Assembly: GCA_036652695.1 (NCBI GenBank)
Contig: JAVVVJ010000004.1
Location: 13,440-77,439, forward strand
Reading direction: 5' to 3'
From: Limiplasma sp036652695
Lineage (GTDB): Bacteria; Bacillota; Clostridia; Christensenellales; Aristaeellaceae
DNA length: 64,000 bases
The notes under the pieces are model-generated. The model did not search any database. It saw only the letters and a program-made list of their open reading frames with translations, and had not been told where the DNA came from. Of the stretch, positions 8,325-16,648 are shown in pieces. Made by a program: the position numbers and the translations under genes. How positions within the stretch are numbered: the stretch's first letter is position 1; each line of letters opens with the position of its first letter.

Positions 8325-9242
8325 TTACTTGCCGAGCACGGAGTGCGCGATGCCTTCCGCGTCCAACTGATACGCCTTCAGCAAATCGGCGGGCTTTCCG
8401 CTTTGACCGAACACATCCTGCACGCCAAGCTTGGTCAGACGCACGCCGTCCATGTTGACGAGTGCGGCGGCGGCGGCGTCGCCTAGGCCACCGATTACGC
8501 TGTGTTCCTCCACGGTGAATATCTTCTTGTACCTTGCCGCCAGTGCCTGCACCCCCGCGTCATCAAAGGGCTTGAGGGTATGGGCGTTTACAACGGCTAC
8601 GTTCATGCCTCTGGCGGCCAACAGCTCTGCGGCTTGCAGACATTCGTTCACCATCACGCCACAGCAGAGGAGCGCCGCGTCGGTTCCTTCGCGTAGCAGG
8701 TTCACCTTGCCAAGCGTGAAGGGCATGTCGATCTGGAAAATGGGGGAGGGAAGCCGCGCGAGCCGGAGATAGACAGGGCCGTGTATGGCAAGCGCCGCGT
8801 CTACGCAGCGTTCGGTTTCCTTTGCGTCGCAGGGAACCAGCACGGTCATGTTGGGCAAGGCGCGCATGAGCGCGAGATCCTCAATCGCCTGATGGCTGCC
8901 GCCATCCTCGCCCAGCGTGATGCCCGCATGCGTGAAGCCGAACTTCACATTGAGCTTGGGGTAGCACACGCCGTTGCGGATCTGGTCAAAGGCGCGACCA
9001 GCGAAAACCGCAAAGGTGCTGCAAAAGGGCACAAAGCCCATGGTGGACATGCCGGCGGCGATATCCACCATATTGGCCTCAGCAATGCCGCAATCGAAGA
9101 AACGGTCGGGATGCGCGGCCTTAAAATATTGTGTCATCGTTGCGCCTGCAAGGTCTGCGTCTAGCACAACCAGCTTTTTCTGCGTGTCGCCAAGCTTTGC
9201 CAGATATTCGCCATAGGCCACGCGCGTTGCTTTCTTTTCCAT
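8325..9242 (-). CDS. Transketolase, C-terminal subunit
   Basis: C-terminal half of a split transketolase (pyrimidine-binding plus C-terminal domain) of the non-oxidative pentose phosphate pathway, 305 residues. It begins MEKKATRVAYGEYLAKLGD. The catalytic region DCGIAEANMVDIAAGMSTMG carries the conserved Glu that activates the thiamine ring, and TIGGEDGGSHQ-like (TLGEDGGSHQAIEDLALMR) follows. The C-terminal domain has EEHSVIGGLGDAAAAAL. GGAGGA precedes the ATG at 9242; the longer open frame to 9311 runs into the upstream gene and is not used. Two bases separate it from the N-terminal subunit gene, so the two are one operon and one enzyme. Confidence 0.94.
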   Translation of the reverse strand: MEKKATRVAYGEYLAKLGDTQKKLVVLDADLAGATMTQYFKAAHPDRFFDCGIAEANMVDIAAGMSTMGFVPFCSTFAVFAGRAFDQIRNGVCYPKLNVKFGFTHAGITLGEDGGSHQAIEDLALMRALPNMTVLVPCDAKETERCVDAALAIHGPVYLRLARLPSPIFQIDMPFTLGKVNLLREGTDAALLCCGVMVNECLQAAELLAARGMNVAVVNAHTLKPFDDAGVQALAARYKKIFTVEEHSVIGGLGDAAAAALVNMDGVRLTKLGVQDVFGQSGKPADLLKAYQLDAEGIAHSVLGK

Positions 9243-9244
9243 AC

Positions 9245-10057
9245 TCACTGTTCCTCCAGTTCGCTCAGGGCCTGCTCGCGCTGCTCCTGATTGGGAGCCT
9301 TGCCATGCCAACCCACTTGATTTTCCATGAAGCTCACGCCCTTGCCCTTGGTGGTGTGTAGATGAATGAGCTTTGGCATGCCGGGGGTGTGGGGCTTGTT
9401 AATCGCGGCAAGAATCGCATCGTAATCGTTGCCATTGAGCACCTCAACCACGTCCATGCCAAAGGAGGCGAACTTGGCGCTCACGTCGCCCAGGCTCATT
9501 ACTTGGTCGTTAGAGCCATCGATTTGCAGGCCGTTATGGTCGATGAACACGGTGAGGTTGTCCAGCTTATATTGCGCGGCGGCCATGCTGGCCTCCCATA
9601 CCAAACCCTCTTGAGATTCGCCATCGCCGATGATGGTATAGACCTCAAGCTGCTTGCCGGCGGCTTTTGCACCAATGGCCATGCCCACCGCAATGCTGAT
9701 GCCCTGCCCAAGCGAGCCGGTAGAAGCGTCCACGCCGGGGCAGCGCTTCATATCGGGATGCCCTTGAAGAATGCTGCCCAGCTGGCGGAAGCGTTTAAAC
9801 TCCTCTGTGCTGAAAAACCCGCGCTCGCCGAGCACCGCATACAGTGCGGGCGCCGCGTGCCCTTTGCTGAGCACAAACCGGTCGCGATCCTCCATATGAG
9901 GGTCTTGGGGATTGATGTTCATCTTTTCAAAGTATAGCGCGACCAGCGTCTCCACGATGGATAGCGAGCCGCCGGGATGACCACAACCCGCGTCCGCTGT
10001 CATGTTGATAATGTCGCGGCGCACTTGTGTGCACGTGGAACGAATTGCTGCGTCCAT
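9245..10057 (-). CDS. Transketolase, N-terminal subunit
   Basis: TPP-binding half of the split transketolase, 270 residues. GCGHPGGSLS near residues 25-33 carries the active-site His, and IIGDGESQEGLVWEA with IDHNGLQIDG forms the GDG-N thiamine diphosphate/Mg motif. AAGGAGGAA sits six bases before the ATG at 10057, which fixes the start over an upstream in-frame ATG at 10090. First gene of the two-gene operon. Confidence 0.95.
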   Translation of the reverse strand: MDAAIRSTCTQVRRDIINMTADAGCGHPGGSLSIVETLVALYFEKMNINPQDPHMEDRDRFVLSKGHAAPALYAVLGERGFFSTEEFKRFRQLGSILQGHPDMKRCPGVDASTGSLGQGISIAVGMAIGAKAAGKQLEVYTIIGDGESQEGLVWEASMAAAQYKLDNLTVFIDHNGLQIDGSNDQVMSLGDVSAKFASFGMDVVEVLNGNDYDAILAAINKPHTPGMPKLIHLHTTKGKGVSFMENQVGWHGKAPNQEQREQALSELEEQ

Positions 10058-10099
10058 TGGAATTCCTCCTTGTTGTGCGTGCGTTTGCATACCTCTGAT

Positions 10100-10128
10100 A
10101 TCCTACCAAGTTTCGAGGGGTTTGTCAA
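10100..10128 (-). promoter_or_regulatory. Sigma-A promoter of the transketolase operon
   Basis: On the minus strand, TTGACA (complement of 10123-10128) and TAGGAT (10100-10105) with a 17-base spacer, about 40 bases before the start codon. Confidence 0.7.
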
Positions 10129-10153
10129 TCAGTTGTCCGTACAAATTACAAAT

Positions 10154-11268
10154 TTAGTGCTGCTTGCCCATTGTGCTTTTGATGCGGCTTTGGGTACGCG
10201 GGGCACTGGCGACCGGAGCGCTGCGCGTGCGCTTGGGGGCGGGTACGGCAGGTACAGGCGCGACAGGTACGGGCGCGGCAGGTACGGGCGCATCCTTTGC
10301 CGGCTCACAGGGTAACGTGGTAAAGAGCCGTTCGGCGGTTGGGAGCGAAAAGGCAAGCGGCTCGCGCGCTGCGCAAGTGGGCAGTGGAGCAAGCGGCTCG
10401 CGCTGCTTCGGCTTTGTAACAAGCGTGCCGGANNNNNNNNNNNNNNNNNNNNNNNNNNNNNNNNNNNNNNNNNNNNNNNNNNNNNNNNNNNNNNNNNNNN
10501 NNNNNNNNNNNNNNNNNNNNNNNNNNNNNNNNAAAGGGTGGAAGGCTCGCAGGCGTGCGGTGCGGCAGCAGACGCTGGGGAAGGGCTTGTCGCAGGCTGA
10601 AAAGCGGCAGGGGTCGGGGCTGCAATCGCGGCAGGCGTGGTCGCGGCAGGCGTGGTCGCGGCAGGCGGCGCAATCGCGGCAGGTGCGGCCGTGGCGGGCG
10701 GCGCCGCGCTTGCGGGTCGCGCGTAGGGCGATCCCTCCGCGTTCCGCGCGGCTGGCGCATCACCGCTGCTCATGCGCTTTGCGGAAGCGTTGCCGCCCTC
10801 ACGTTTTGGCGCGAACGCGGCAAAGGGATTGGGCTGCGCATCGTTCCTAGGGAGAGCCGTTTTTGGTGTGAGCATTTCTGCTAGCGAGGTGTCCGCAAAG
10901 GGGTTGGGCTGATTTGCCGCGCTGGCGGCCTGCTTGGGTGGAATGGGCGGCGGCCATTCCGTTAGGGTGCTTCCTTCGGCGGCGCTTACAGGCTCCTGCC
11001 GGGGATGCACAGTCAGCATCACGAGTGCGCCCAACAGCGCGAGCGAAGCGCCGACAAGCATCACCAGATAGCAGTTGCGCAGCGCGTAGCCCATTAGGGC
11101 GTTGATGGCGCTGACGATAGGGTTTCGCGAAGGTTCTTCAAAAGAAGAAAGTACCAGCCGAAGCTGGTCGTTTTGAATCATGGGCAAAATCGTGGCGGCT
11201 AGGCCGATAAATACAACCATACAGCCAAGACCAAAGAAAAAAATGCTAATCCACTTCTTGAGCCTCAT
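10154..11268 (-). CDS. Two-TM membrane protein with Pro/Ala-rich repetitive tail (contains assembly gap)
   Basis: Not recognised as a named family. Residues 6-28 and about 62-84 are membrane helices, leaving a short loop outside and a long cytoplasmic C-terminal region. The tail is rich in Pro, Ala, Ser and Thr, with two QPNPFA motifs (near 120 and 145) and imperfect 5-residue repeats, and ends in a basic segment APRTQSRIKSTMGKQH. A 100-N gap lies in the tail. The single frame open across the N run gives Arg/Leu-rich nonsense after the gap; another frame gives EPLAFSLPTAERLF and repeated PVPAAPVP to a TAA at 10154, so the gap length is arbitrary. Start 11268 has GAAAGG nine bases upstream. 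It is divergent from the vWA-PP2C-kinase operon; a phosphosubstrate role is speculation. Confidence 0.6.
10232..10700. repeat. Short tandem repeats coding the Pro/Ala tail
   Basis: On either side of the gap there are 15-base direct repeats: GGTACGGGCGCGGCA-like units near 10237-10290 and CAGGCGTGGTCGCGG units near 10632-10665. They encode PAAPV and ATTPA runs and probably caused the assembly break. Confidence 0.7.
10433..10532. other. Assembly gap of 100 N
   Basis: Exactly 100 unknown bases inside the repeat-rich tail of the two-TM protein gene. The reading frame is not kept across it, which suggests a fixed placeholder length. Confidence 0.99.
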
Positions 11269-11409
11269 CGCGTGCATCCTTTCAAGATTCGCTTTCTTTA
11301 ACTTGGTTCTAGGTCTATGGGCGGTTTTCCTTCCATCAGGAAGGAAAAAAGCACTGGTATGCAGAATCATCAAGCAGTGGTACTTTGCTTTTTGAAGGAG
11401 GATACTTCC

Positions 11410-12090
11410 ATGGAAGGGTATAAGCTGACCTATCATGTGGATATGGTGTTTTGTATTGACGCTACGGGCAGTATGCGCCATGTGCTGGATTTTGTAAAGC
11501 AAAACGCGCTGAACCTGTATCGTGATGTGGTTGCGGAAATGGAAAAGAAACACAAGGTGATCAACCAATTGCGCGTGCGCGTGATCGCCTTTCGCGATTA
11601 TCTGGCTGATGGGGAGGATGCCATGCTCAGCAGCGATTTTTTTGTGTTGCCAGAGCAGGCGCAGATGTTTTACGATTGTGTGGACGGCATTACGGCAAAG
11701 GGCGGCGGGGATATTCCGGAGGATGGGCTGGAGGCGCTTGGCTACGCCATCCGAAGCGATTGGACGCGTGCGGGCGTGAAGAAGCGCCACATTGTTGTGG
11801 TGTGGTCGGACGCGCCGACCCATGAGCTTGGGTATGGAAAGGCCGCGCCGTGGTATCCTGATGGCATGGCGAAGGACTATGACGAGCTGAGCCTGTGGTG
11901 GGAGGATGAGCAGCTTGGCGGCAGTATGGATGAAAATGCCAAGCGGCTGCTGATTTTTGCTCCGGATGCGCCCGAATGGAGCCGCATCTCATCGGAATGG
12001 GGGCAGGTGATCCACGTCCAAACGGTGAGCGAGGGCTTGCTGGATGTGGAGTATCGTCAGGTGCTGGATGCGGTGTGCAATACCATTTGA
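11410..12090 (+). CDS. von Willebrand factor A domain protein (TerY/YegL-like)
   Basis: A cytoplasmic vWA protein of 226 residues without signal peptide or membrane helix. The metal-ion-dependent adhesion site starts at VFCIDATGSM (D17, T19, S21); the loop ITAKGGGDIPEDGLEAL carries the second Thr/Asp positions and VVVWSDAPTH the third. This pattern, with the GGG-D-PE-G-EAL motif, is typical of vWA proteins paired with phosphatases and kinases. AAGGAGG at 11395-11401 fixes the ATG at 11410. It is first in an operon with PP2C and kinase genes. In TerY-P triads the vWA protein is thought to be a scaffold or phosphorylated target; the same is inferred here. Confidence 0.88.
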   Translation: MEGYKLTYHVDMVFCIDATGSMRHVLDFVKQNALNLYRDVVAEMEKKHKVINQLRVRVIAFRDYLADGEDAMLSSDFFVLPEQAQMFYDCVDGITAKGGGDIPEDGLEALGYAIRSDWTRAGVKKRHIVVVWSDAPTHELGYGKAAPWYPDGMAKDYDELSLWWEDEQLGGSMDENAKRLLIFAPDAPEWSRISSEWGQVIHVQTVSEGLLDVEYRQVLDAVCNTI

Positions 12091-12121
12091 TTCGCCTTGT
12101 GCCGGAAGGGAGCGGCTGTTG

Positions 12122-13090
12122 TTGAGCAAATGCGCGTTGGAGGCCTCCTATTGCATTTTCCCCCAACAGGGGGAGGATAGCTTTGCCGTACGCACAAAGG
12201 CGCAAAAGAGCATCCTCTGCGTGGCGGACGGCTGTGGTGGGCTGGGCAGCAGGCGCTATGACAAGCTCAACGCGCATACGGGCGCGTACCTAGCCGCAAA
12301 GCTCGCTGTGAACGCATTTACAGGCTGGGCGGAGGAACAGGCGGCCCTGCCGCGCAGCGCGCCGGAAGGACGCGCGCTGTGTACGGAGCTGGAAGGGGAT
12401 CTGCAAGAGGTTTTGCAGGCGTTTGCCCGGCGCAACTGCGAGGATGGGGAGGGTACGCGCATCGTGGGGAGCATGCAGCGCCTTCTTCCCACCACGCTAA
12501 GCGCCGTGATTGCGCAGCGCAGGCCGGATGCTGGCACAGACTGCTTTTTTTTATGGGCGGGCGACAGCCGGGGCTATGTGCTGGATGGCGGCGGCTTGCA
12601 CCAATGCACGCGCGATGATTTGCGCGGCGACCCGGACGCGCTGGAAAGCCTGTACCGGGATGTGCCGTTGAGCAATCTTCTGAGCGCTGATCAGCCAGTG
12701 CGGCTGAACCTGCGGCTGCTGAGCACGCAGGCGCCCTGCCTGCTGATTTGCGCGACGGATGGGGCGTATGGCTGCCTGCCAACGCCCATGGAGTTTGAAA
12801 TGCTGCTGTTGAGCACGATGCTTGCGGCGGATTGTGTGGAAAACTGGCAGGAAAAGCTGGAAATCGCGCTGAGCAAGCTGGCGCATGATGACGCAACTGT
12901 GCTTGGCGTGCTTTGCGGCTTTGAGAGCTACCAGCAGATGAAGCAGCTTCTTGCCCCGCGGCGGGAGGCGCTTCGCCGCGCCTTCATCACGCCCGTTCGC
13001 AAGAGCGGACAAAGCTTGGAGCTTGCCCGCGAACGCTGGGGCGAATATCGCAAGGGCTACGATTGGGGGCTGCGGCATGAAAATCGGTGA
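12122..13090 (+). CDS. PP2C-family serine/threonine phosphatase
   Basis: Metal-dependent protein phosphatase of the PP2C type, about 322 residues. Visible motifs are QQGEDSF (D19), VADGCGG with D36 and G37 for metal binding, FLWAGDSRGYVLDGGGLHQCTRDD, ICATDGAYG and AHDDATVLGV, in the usual order. The start is uncertain: no ATG fits, and a TTG at 12122 (or 12119) lies nine bases after GGAAGGGAG. The C-terminus extends about 55 residues past the PP2C core and is basic. It overlaps the kinase gene by 14 bases. It would reverse phosphorylation by the adjacent kinase on the vWA protein or another target. Confidence 0.86.
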   Translation: MSKCALEASYCIFPQQGEDSFAVRTKAQKSILCVADGCGGLGSRRYDKLNAHTGAYLAAKLAVNAFTGWAEEQAALPRSAPEGRALCTELEGDLQEVLQAFARRNCEDGEGTRIVGSMQRLLPTTLSAVIAQRRPDAGTDCFFLWAGDSRGYVLDGGGLHQCTRDDLRGDPDALESLYRDVPLSNLLSADQPVRLNLRLLSTQAPCLLICATDGAYGCLPTPMEFEMLLLSTMLAADCVENWQEKLEIALSKLAHDDATVLGVLCGFESYQQMKQLLAPRREALRRAFITPVRKSGQSLELARERWGEYRKGYDWGLRHENR

Positions 13091-13982
13091 ATATGAACCG
13101 CTTGCGCCCCTGCGCACCGCCGGGAGCGGCAGCGCGCGCTGGTGCATTGCCCAGCGCGGCAATCAGAGGTTTTTTTTAAAGCAGTTTCTATCCCCGGTCT
13201 ATCCGCAGGGAGGCGCGAACCCGATGCTTGCGCAAAAGCTGCTCGAGCGCTGTGAGCGCTTTGAGCGGCAAAAGCAACGGCTTTATGCCGCTATGTCGCT
13301 GGTTATTGGGGATACGCTGGTGCCCGTGGTGGATTTCTTTCGCTTTGAACGCCACTATTATGCGGTAAGCGAGGAGATCCCAACTTCGCATATCACGGGC
13401 GAGGACGCGCTTCAGCTGAGCATGCGCCAGCGGCGCGAGATTCTGCTGAGCCTTGCGCAATGCCTGCAAAGGCTTCACACGCAAGGGCTTGTGCATGCCG
13501 ATCTCAAGCCGGAGCACGTGCTGCTGGTGAAAGAGCCGCAAGGCTATCAGGCGCGGCTGATCGATTTGGATAGCGGGTTTTTGGAGGATGATCCCCCGCA
13601 GGGCGAGATGGAGGGAGATCCCGTCTATTTGGCGCCCGAGGCTTTTTTGCGCATGGCGGGGCGCTCGTCTGATGTGGGCACAAAGCTGGATACCTTCGCC
13701 TTTGGCGCGATTTTTCACCGCCTGTGGACAGGCGCATTGCCAAAATTCGATTGCGAAAAATACACCTATCTTTATGAGGCCGTGCTGGACGGCGGCGAGG
13801 TTGAGCTTTCCAAGGAGCTTCCGCTTGCCTATCGCCTTATGGTGCAACGAATGCTGCATAAGCTGCCGCAAAAGCGTCCGGAGGACGCGGAGCTTGTGCA
13901 GCTCCTGTTTGCACCCTACCGCGAAAAAACAAAAGACCGCTCAGGCCCCATCAATGGCCTGAGCAGGTTTATGAAGCTGTAG
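13077..13982 (+). CDS. Protein kinase-fold serine/threonine kinase
   Basis: A soluble eukaryotic-type protein kinase of 301 residues. The glycine loop is AGSGSAR near 15-21, the ATP-anchoring lysine is K35 (RFFLKQF), the catalytic loop HADLKPEHVL has D142 and K144, and the metal-binding Asp is D163 in LIDLDSGF, replacing the usual DFG. VYLAPEAF supplies the APE motif. The catalytic-loop Asn is replaced by His147, which is seen in divergent kinases and may affect activity. It has no transmembrane segment or PASTA repeats, unlike PrkC. Its last codons contain a hairpin that works as a terminator for the opposite strand. Third gene of the vWA-PP2C-kinase operon. Confidence 0.88.
   Translation: MKIGEYEPLAPLRTAGSGSARWCIAQRGNQRFFLKQFLSPVYPQGGANPMLAQKLLERCERFERQKQRLYAAMSLVIGDTLVPVVDFFRFERHYYAVSEEIPTSHITGEDALQLSMRQRREILLSLAQCLQRLHTQGLVHADLKPEHVLLVKEPQGYQARLIDLDSGFLEDDPPQGEMEGDPVYLAPEAFLRMAGRSSDVGTKLDTFAFGAIFHRLWTGALPKFDCEKYTYLYEAVLDGGEVELSKELPLAYRLMVQRMLHKLPQKRPEDAELVQLLFAPYREKTKDRSGPINGLSRFMKL
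13925..13964 (-). terminator. Terminator of the pilus/GGDEF operon, inside the kinase gene 3' end
   Basis: Read on the minus strand: a 9-bp stem GCTCAGGCC/GGCCTGAGC (arms 13956-13964 and 13939-13947), then GGTC and a broken T tract (13925-13938). It lies about 50 bases past the minus-strand GGDEF stop. Confidence 0.75.
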
Positions 13983-14011
13983 GTGGGTTTTTGAACGGGT
14001 GAGGAAAGCCT

Positions 14012-15073
14012 TCACCCCATGGCGGCATCGTCCGCTTTGCGGTATAGGGCTGAATAGCGCGTGCCATCCATGGGGTAGAGCGCCACGCCGCTCAAGCAGC
14101 CGAGCGTGCGCCGCCCATCCCGTGCGGGCAGACCTTCAATTTGCTTGCTGAGCGCCTGCGCGCGGCGTTCCGCCTCGGCGTAAGTGGGTACGTTGGAAAG
14201 CAGCAGCACAAATTCGTCGCCCTCCAGCCTGCCTACGAGGTCGTTCGCGCTGACCATGCCGGTGAGCAGCTCACCGATCTGGCGAACAAGCACATCGCCG
14301 TCCTCACGGCCATAAAAATCGTTGACCTGCTTTAAGCCCTCCAAATGCACCAGCAGCAGCGCATAGCTTGCGTGCTCCTCCGCCGCATTCAAACGCTGGA
14401 TGATGGCGCTTTCCACCGTGGCCTTGTTCATGATCCCCGTGAGGGAATCCGTGGTGGCAATGCGCTTTAGCTGCTGGGTCAACAGGTGGTTGCGCACGCT
14501 CAAATCCGTAAAGATGATATGCACCACAAATCCAAGCACCCACCCCACAACGGTGGAGGTGCTGTCAAGCGGCCATGTTTGGGGAAGCTTAAACCCATGG
14601 CAAAGCACGAGGTACAGCGCGGAAAAAAGCAGCGCGAGGAGCGGCCCCTCCCAAAAGGGCAATAGGAACGGCAATTGCAAAGCCAGCATCAGCATCGCGA
14701 AAAAGACGCCCGGACTTTCCGCAAAGGGGATCACGCTGATATAGAGAATAAAAAGATACAGCGAAATCAAGTAGGCAAGCACCAGCGTATGCACGCAGCG
14801 AGGCTTGCTATCAAGCCGCTTGGAGCAGAAGAGGGCGCAAAGGAACAGCACGCCTTGCACGGCGAGCGTGATTGCGTAGGCGGTGCTTAGCTGCACGGAT
14901 TGGATCATGATGGACATCGATAGCGCCAGCACAAACAAAATGCCTAAGCTCATGAGGGAGAGCCAACGCAGGATGCGCAGGTTTTCGCTGGCAACCCTGC
15001 GCTTGTCATCGCTTAGATACAGCTGCTGCTGCTGTACCCAGCCTAGCAATTGTGCGAGCCGTTTGTTTTGCAT
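14012..15073 (-). CDS. Membrane GGDEF-domain protein
   Basis: 353 residues: about six to seven hydrophobic helices between residues 36 and 200, then a GGDEF domain that would make cyclic di-GMP from GTP. The domain begins with ATTDSLTGIMNKATVE and keeps the substrate-binding KQVNDFYGREDGDVLV segment. The active-site loop is RLEGDEF, so the first Gly of GGDEF is Glu, which may reduce activity. The protein stops at YRKADDAAMG, about ten residues short of the usual family end. It follows pilT by 24 bases in the same operon, so it probably tunes pilus retraction or assembly through cyclic di-GMP. Confidence 0.85.
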   Translation of the reverse strand: MQNKRLAQLLGWVQQQQLYLSDDKRRVASENLRILRWLSLMSLGILFVLALSMSIMIQSVQLSTAYAITLAVQGVLFLCALFCSKRLDSKPRCVHTLVLAYLISLYLFILYISVIPFAESPGVFFAMLMLALQLPFLLPFWEGPLLALLFSALYLVLCHGFKLPQTWPLDSTSTVVGWVLGFVVHIIFTDLSVRNHLLTQQLKRIATTDSLTGIMNKATVESAIIQRLNAAEEHASYALLLVHLEGLKQVNDFYGREDGDVLVRQIGELLTGMVSANDLVGRLEGDEFVLLLSNVPTYAEAERRAQALSKQIEGLPARDGRRTLGCLSGVALYPMDGTRYSALYRKADDAAMG

Positions 15074-15097
15074 AGACAGCTCCTTTCGGTAGAAACC

Positions 15098-16162
15098 TTA
15101 GCCCAATCTCTTTTGGAGAAGGTCGGGGTTCATCGCATAAAGCAAGGCGCTTTCGCGGGTGATCTTTCCTTCGCGGAAGAGGCGCAGGATATCGCTATCC
15201 ATGGTTACCATGCCTTGCGCCGCGCCTGCGTAGATGACGTTATCCATTTGATGCACCTTCCCCTCCCGGATCATGTTGGAAATGGCGTTGTCCACCATCA
15301 TAATTTCAAACGCGGGCACCAATTCGCCCGTAACGGAGGGAATCAGCTGCTGGCTGACCACCGCGCGCAGAACCAGTGAAATCTGCATGCGCACCTGCTC
15401 CTGCTGCTGTGCGGGAAAGGAATCGATGATGCGGTCAATGGTTTTGCTCGCGCCGATGGTGTGCAAGGTGGATAGGAGCAGATGCCCCGTTTCTGCCGCG
15501 GTGAGCGCGGTTTGGATGGTGTCGAAATCGCGCATTTCCCCCAACAAAATTACGTCTGGCGCCTGTCGCAGAGCACTGCGCAAAGCTTGGGCAAAGCTGC
15601 GGGTATCGTTGAGTATTTCGCGCTGCGTGACCAAGCATTTTTCATGCGGATGGATGAACTCAATGGGATCCTCCAGCGTGATGATATGCCCCGCACGCGT
15701 GTGGTTGATCTGGTGGATGATGCAGCTGAGGGTGGTGCTCTTGCCGCTGCCGGCGGGGCCTGTGACCAGCACCATGCCGCGCTTGAGCGCGCTTAAGCCC
15801 AGCACGGCGGGCGGAACGCCCAGCGCCTTGGCATCCGGCAGGTTCATGGGCACTACGCGAAGCACCGCCGCAAGGCTTCCGCGCTGCTTAAACGCGCTAC
15901 AGCGAAAGCGCCCCACCGATGTTAGGCCAAAGGAGAAATCATCATCCCCGGTATTTTTGAGCCGGGAGATATCGCGATGATTGGCTAGCTCATAGATATG
16001 CGTCAGCAGCATGTTGCAGTGGTCGGGAGAAAGGCGCTGGTCGTTGAGCACCTGTAGGTTTTCGCCCACCTTGGCGGTGAGCGGCGCGCCGGGAATGATA
16101 TATACGTCCGAGCCTTCCAAATGAAGCGTCCGTTCCAGTATGGCCTGTAGTTCCATTGACAT
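15098..16162 (-). CDS. pilT: Type IV pilus retraction ATPase PilT
   Basis: Hexameric secretion ATPase of the PilT type, 354 residues, which powers pilus retraction. Walker A is GPAGSGKST (135-143), the Asp box is TLEDPIEFIH (162-171), Walker B is VILLGEMRD near 204-212 and the His box is TGHLLLSTLHT near 225-235. The overall length and the DTIQTALTAAETGHL stretch fit PilT rather than PilB. GAAAGG precedes the ATG at 16162. It follows the prepilin-like genes by nine bases. No PilB-type assembly ATPase lies in the window, so either one is elsewhere or this protein serves both roles. Confidence 0.94.
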   Translation of the reverse strand: MSMELQAILERTLHLEGSDVYIIPGAPLTAKVGENLQVLNDQRLSPDHCNMLLTHIYELANHRDISRLKNTGDDDFSFGLTSVGRFRCSAFKQRGSLAAVLRVVPMNLPDAKALGVPPAVLGLSALKRGMVLVTGPAGSGKSTTLSCIIHQINHTRAGHIITLEDPIEFIHPHEKCLVTQREILNDTRSFAQALRSALRQAPDVILLGEMRDFDTIQTALTAAETGHLLLSTLHTIGASKTIDRIIDSFPAQQQEQVRMQISLVLRAVVSQQLIPSVTGELVPAFEIMMVDNAISNMIREGKVHQMDNVIYAGAAQGMVTMDSDILRLFREGKITRESALLYAMNPDLLQKRLG

Positions 16163-16171
16163 AAGCCCTTT

Positions 16172-16648
16172 CTATATGCCCATCAAATGCAAACGATCAG
16201 TGTTCTCTTCCGTGCGGGTATTGATAAACCTGTGGGAAAGCAGCGTATAGCGTTGCTTCCCCTGCGCAAATACCTGACCCTCTGCGATCAATGCGCGATT
16301 GTCGCCCAGCTCCACAGTCAGGGTGAAAGCAAGGCCATCCGCAGTTTCGACCCACTGCGCATCCGTTACGCCATGGGTGCTGAAGCATGCTTCGCTCAGC
16401 GGCTGGGATGCATGCTTCTCGCGGTGCTCATAGACCGCTTCGTCAATGAGCGCGAGCTGCGTTTGCACCCGTGCCGTAGCCTGATAGTAGGCGATGCTCA
16501 TGCTGAGGTTGCGCTGCGTCAGCGCCTCATCGCTGCTGGCGCTGCCATAGGCGAGCAGCGCAAGCGCCGTCATAGCCAGCACCACCATGATTAACAGGAT
16601 CGAGGACGCGCCCACACCAATGCGGTAGGTGGTCTTTTGCTTGCTCAT
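16172..16648 (-). CDS. Small membrane-anchored pilus-operon protein (pilin-like)
   Basis: 158 residues. A short basic N-terminus (MSKQKTTYRIG) is followed by one helix at about 13-36 (ASSILLIMVVLAMTALALLAYG), then an extended region that should lie outside the cell. This layout fits minor pseudopilins or PilX-like proteins, but there is no clear G-E prepilin peptidase site. The ATG at 16648 has AAAGGAGG upstream and overlaps the previous stop (ATGA), so the two genes are coupled. Likely a minor component of the pilus or secretion machine; no family name is certain. Confidence 0.72.
   Translation of the reverse strand: MSKQKTTYRIGVGASSILLIMVVLAMTALALLAYGSASSDEALTQRNLSMSIAYYQATARVQTQLALIDEAVYEHREKHASQPLSEACFSTHGVTDAQWVETADGLAFTLTVELGDNRALIAEGQVFAQGKQRYTLLSHRFINTRTEENTDRLHLMGI

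Noticed and set aside
10232..10700. Possible CRISPR array from the regular 15-base repeats
   Set aside because: Units are directly tandem with no spacers and encode a Pro/Ala tail.
11268..11823. A long open frame reading from 11823 on the minus strand through the vWA gene into the two-TM protein
   Set aside because: The part upstream of 11268 is antisense to the vWA gene and has no ribosome site; the protein clearly begins at MRLKKW.
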